A stretch of DNA of 7,134 nucleotides, from positions 1-7,134 of the forward strand of contig JABJEE010000049.1 in NCBI GenBank assembly GCA_018665005.1. The letters are read 5' to 3'. How positions within the stretch are numbered: position 1 is the stretch's first letter; each line of letters starts with the position of its first letter. The notes under the pieces were generated by a model, which saw only the letters and a list, made by a program, of their open reading frames with translations, made no database searches and had not been told where the DNA came from. This document shows positions 5,926 to 7,134 of this stretch, one piece after another. This DNA is from Flavobacteriales bacterium. GTDB taxonomy: Bacteria; Bacteroidota; Bacteroidia; Flavobacteriales_D; Crocinitomicaceae. The position numbers and the translations under genes were made by a program.

Positions 5926-7134
5926 ATGATGACCTTTATAAAACACATACTCTGCTTCCTATTTTTTTGTTTTTCATTAAATAGTACAGCTCAAGTAACT
6001 CTTTCGGGTAAGATAATTGATGATTATACGGGTGAACCAATGGACGGAGTGAAAGTCAAGGTGAAAGGTTTGAATGCTGGGGCTTTTACTGATGATAAAG
6101 GTGTTTTTACCGTTTCAATTCAAGCCGAGCTCCCTGTTACATTGATCAGCTCTTATTTGGGCTATGCTGATGTTGAGACTACGATTTCTAAAACATCTGA
6201 CCCAATACTGATTCGTTTATCAACGGATAAAACGTTAAACCTAGAAGAGGTTAACGTAAGAAGCTTTGCTAGCGATAAAGAAAAAGAATCGGCATTATCT
6301 ATCGAAACCATGTCTTTGAGTGATATACAGCAAACGCCATCTACAGACTTTTATGAGGGGTTAAGCCATATGAAGGGTGTGGATTTGACATCAGCAAGCC
6401 TTGGCTTTAAGGTTGTGAATACAAGAGGTTTTAACAGTACCTCTCCGGTAAGAACCCTTCAAATTATTGATGGTGTCGATAATGCTTCTCCAGGATTAAA
6501 CTTTGCCTTAGGAAATTTTTTAGGTGCCTCAGAACTGGATTTGATGAAAGTTGAAGTGATCTCAGGTGCGAGTTCTGCTTTTTTTGGGCCAAACGCCTTT
6601 AACGGTGTAATCAGTATGTACACTAAAAACCCTTTTAAATTTCAAGGGTTTAGTGCGAGTGTAAAAGGTGGGGAGCGATTACTTAATGAGTATTCGTTTC
6701 GATACGCCAAAGCTTTTCAAAACAAAGCGGGAGAGGACAAATTCGCTTTCAAGGTTAATTTTTCCTATTTGTCTGCCAATGATTGGGAAGCCAACAATTC
6801 AAGTCCTGTCGAGGGTTTGGATACGGATCGGAACAATCCTGGAGGATACGATGCGGTGAATAAATATGGAGATGAAAATTTATCACCAAATATCAATAAT
6901 GCGTTAGACAATCAAGCAAAATGGCAAACTCCTGGTTTAGGCCGTTGGCACAGAACAGGTTACTGGGAGAGAGACATCGTTGATTACGACACAAAGAACT
7001 TAAAGGCATCTGCGGCACTTCATTATCTGATTAACCCTGATTTAGAGGTGGTTCTAGCTTCAAATTTTGGAACAGGAACAACGGTTTATCAAGGTGATAA
7101 TAGATTTAGTTTAAAAGACATTTTATTTTTTCAA
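5926..7134 (+). CDS. TonB-dependent receptor, N-terminal 403 codons (runs off the window)
   Basis: An outer-membrane receptor of the TonB-dependent family, which imports ligands such as siderophores, cobalamin, peptides or glycans using energy from TonB-ExbB-ExbD. The frame is open from ATG 5926 to the window end; a second ATG follows at once (5929). Residues 1-23 are a signal peptide ending STAQ. Residues 24-100 match the carboxypeptidase-like regulatory domain common in Bacteroidota receptors (VTLSGKIIDDYTGEPMDGV, then AFTDDKGVFTVSI). A TonB-box-like NLEEVNV lies at 105-111. The plug domain covers about 120-240, with LQIIDGVDN (178-186), VEVISGASSAFFGPNAFNGV (209-228) and YTKNP. Barrel strands begin after about 240. 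The plug block lacks the usual SusC form (GSRAANGVI), so it is probably not a SusC-type glycan importer; substrate is unknown. It follows a terminator and a 103-nt gap, so it is a separate unit. The C-terminal barrel is missing only because the window ends. Confidence 0.93.
   Translation, partial: MMTFIKHILCFLFFCFSLNSTAQVTLSGKIIDDYTGEPMDGVKVKVKGLNAGAFTDDKGVFTVSIQAELPVTLISSYLGYADVETTISKTSDPILIRLSTDKTLNLEEVNVRSFASDKEKESALSIETMSLSDIQQTPSTDFYEGLSHMKGVDLTSASLGFKVVNTRGFNSTSPVRTLQIIDGVDNASPGLNFALGNFLGASELDLMKVEVISGASSAFFGPNAFNGVISMYTKNPFKFQGFSASVKGGERLLNEYSFRYAKAFQNKAGEDKFAFKVNFSYLSANDWEANNSSPVEGLDTDRNNPGGYDAVNKYGDENLSPNINNALDNQAKWQTPGLGRWHRTGYWERDIVDYDTKNLKASAALHYLINPDLEVVLASNFGTGTTVYQGDNRFSLKDILFFQ

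Overview
The window comes from an AT-rich Bacteroidota genome, most likely Flavobacteriia. The evidence is a gldN gene (gliding/type IX secretion core), a TonB-dependent receptor with an N-terminal carboxypeptidase-like domain, a TTG-N20-TAnnTTTG promoter typical of the phylum, and few Shine-Dalgarno sequences. Family or genus cannot be set from this stretch. All genes lie on the + strand.

Layout. (1) 1-1323: a few bases from the end of an upstream gene (gldM is expected there), then gldN, closed by a perfect palindromic terminator at 1342-1370. (2) 1382-3130: an unrecognised two-helix membrane protein with a soluble tail, followed 3 nt later by kbl (2-amino-3-ketobutyrate CoA ligase, threonine to glycine catabolism). 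(3) 3117-5822: the most interesting unit. A promoter inside the 3' end of kbl precedes a small exported, very acidic protein (GTG start), a SulP-family anion transporter with a C-terminal STAS-like segment, and a beta-carbonic anhydrase, closed by a hairpin terminator. SulP plus carbonic anhydrase suggests bicarbonate/CO2 handling; the acidic protein is a candidate accessory part of unknown function. (4) 5926-7134: the first 403 codons of a TonB-dependent receptor that runs off the window.

How the genes relate. GldN belongs to the outer-membrane/periplasmic ring of the type IX secretion and gliding machine and is functionally separate from the rest. The membrane protein and kbl are close enough to be cotranscribed, but no joint function is evident. 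The transporter and carbonic anhydrase are 8-44 nt apart, depending on the start chosen, and probably work together. No RNA genes, insertion sequences, CRISPR arrays or phage genes were seen. No gap without a gene exceeds about 155 nt. The nearest thing to an undescribed system is the acidic protein/SulP/carbonic anhydrase unit. Its two main genes belong to known families, so the novelty is limited to the small protein and the leader sequences.
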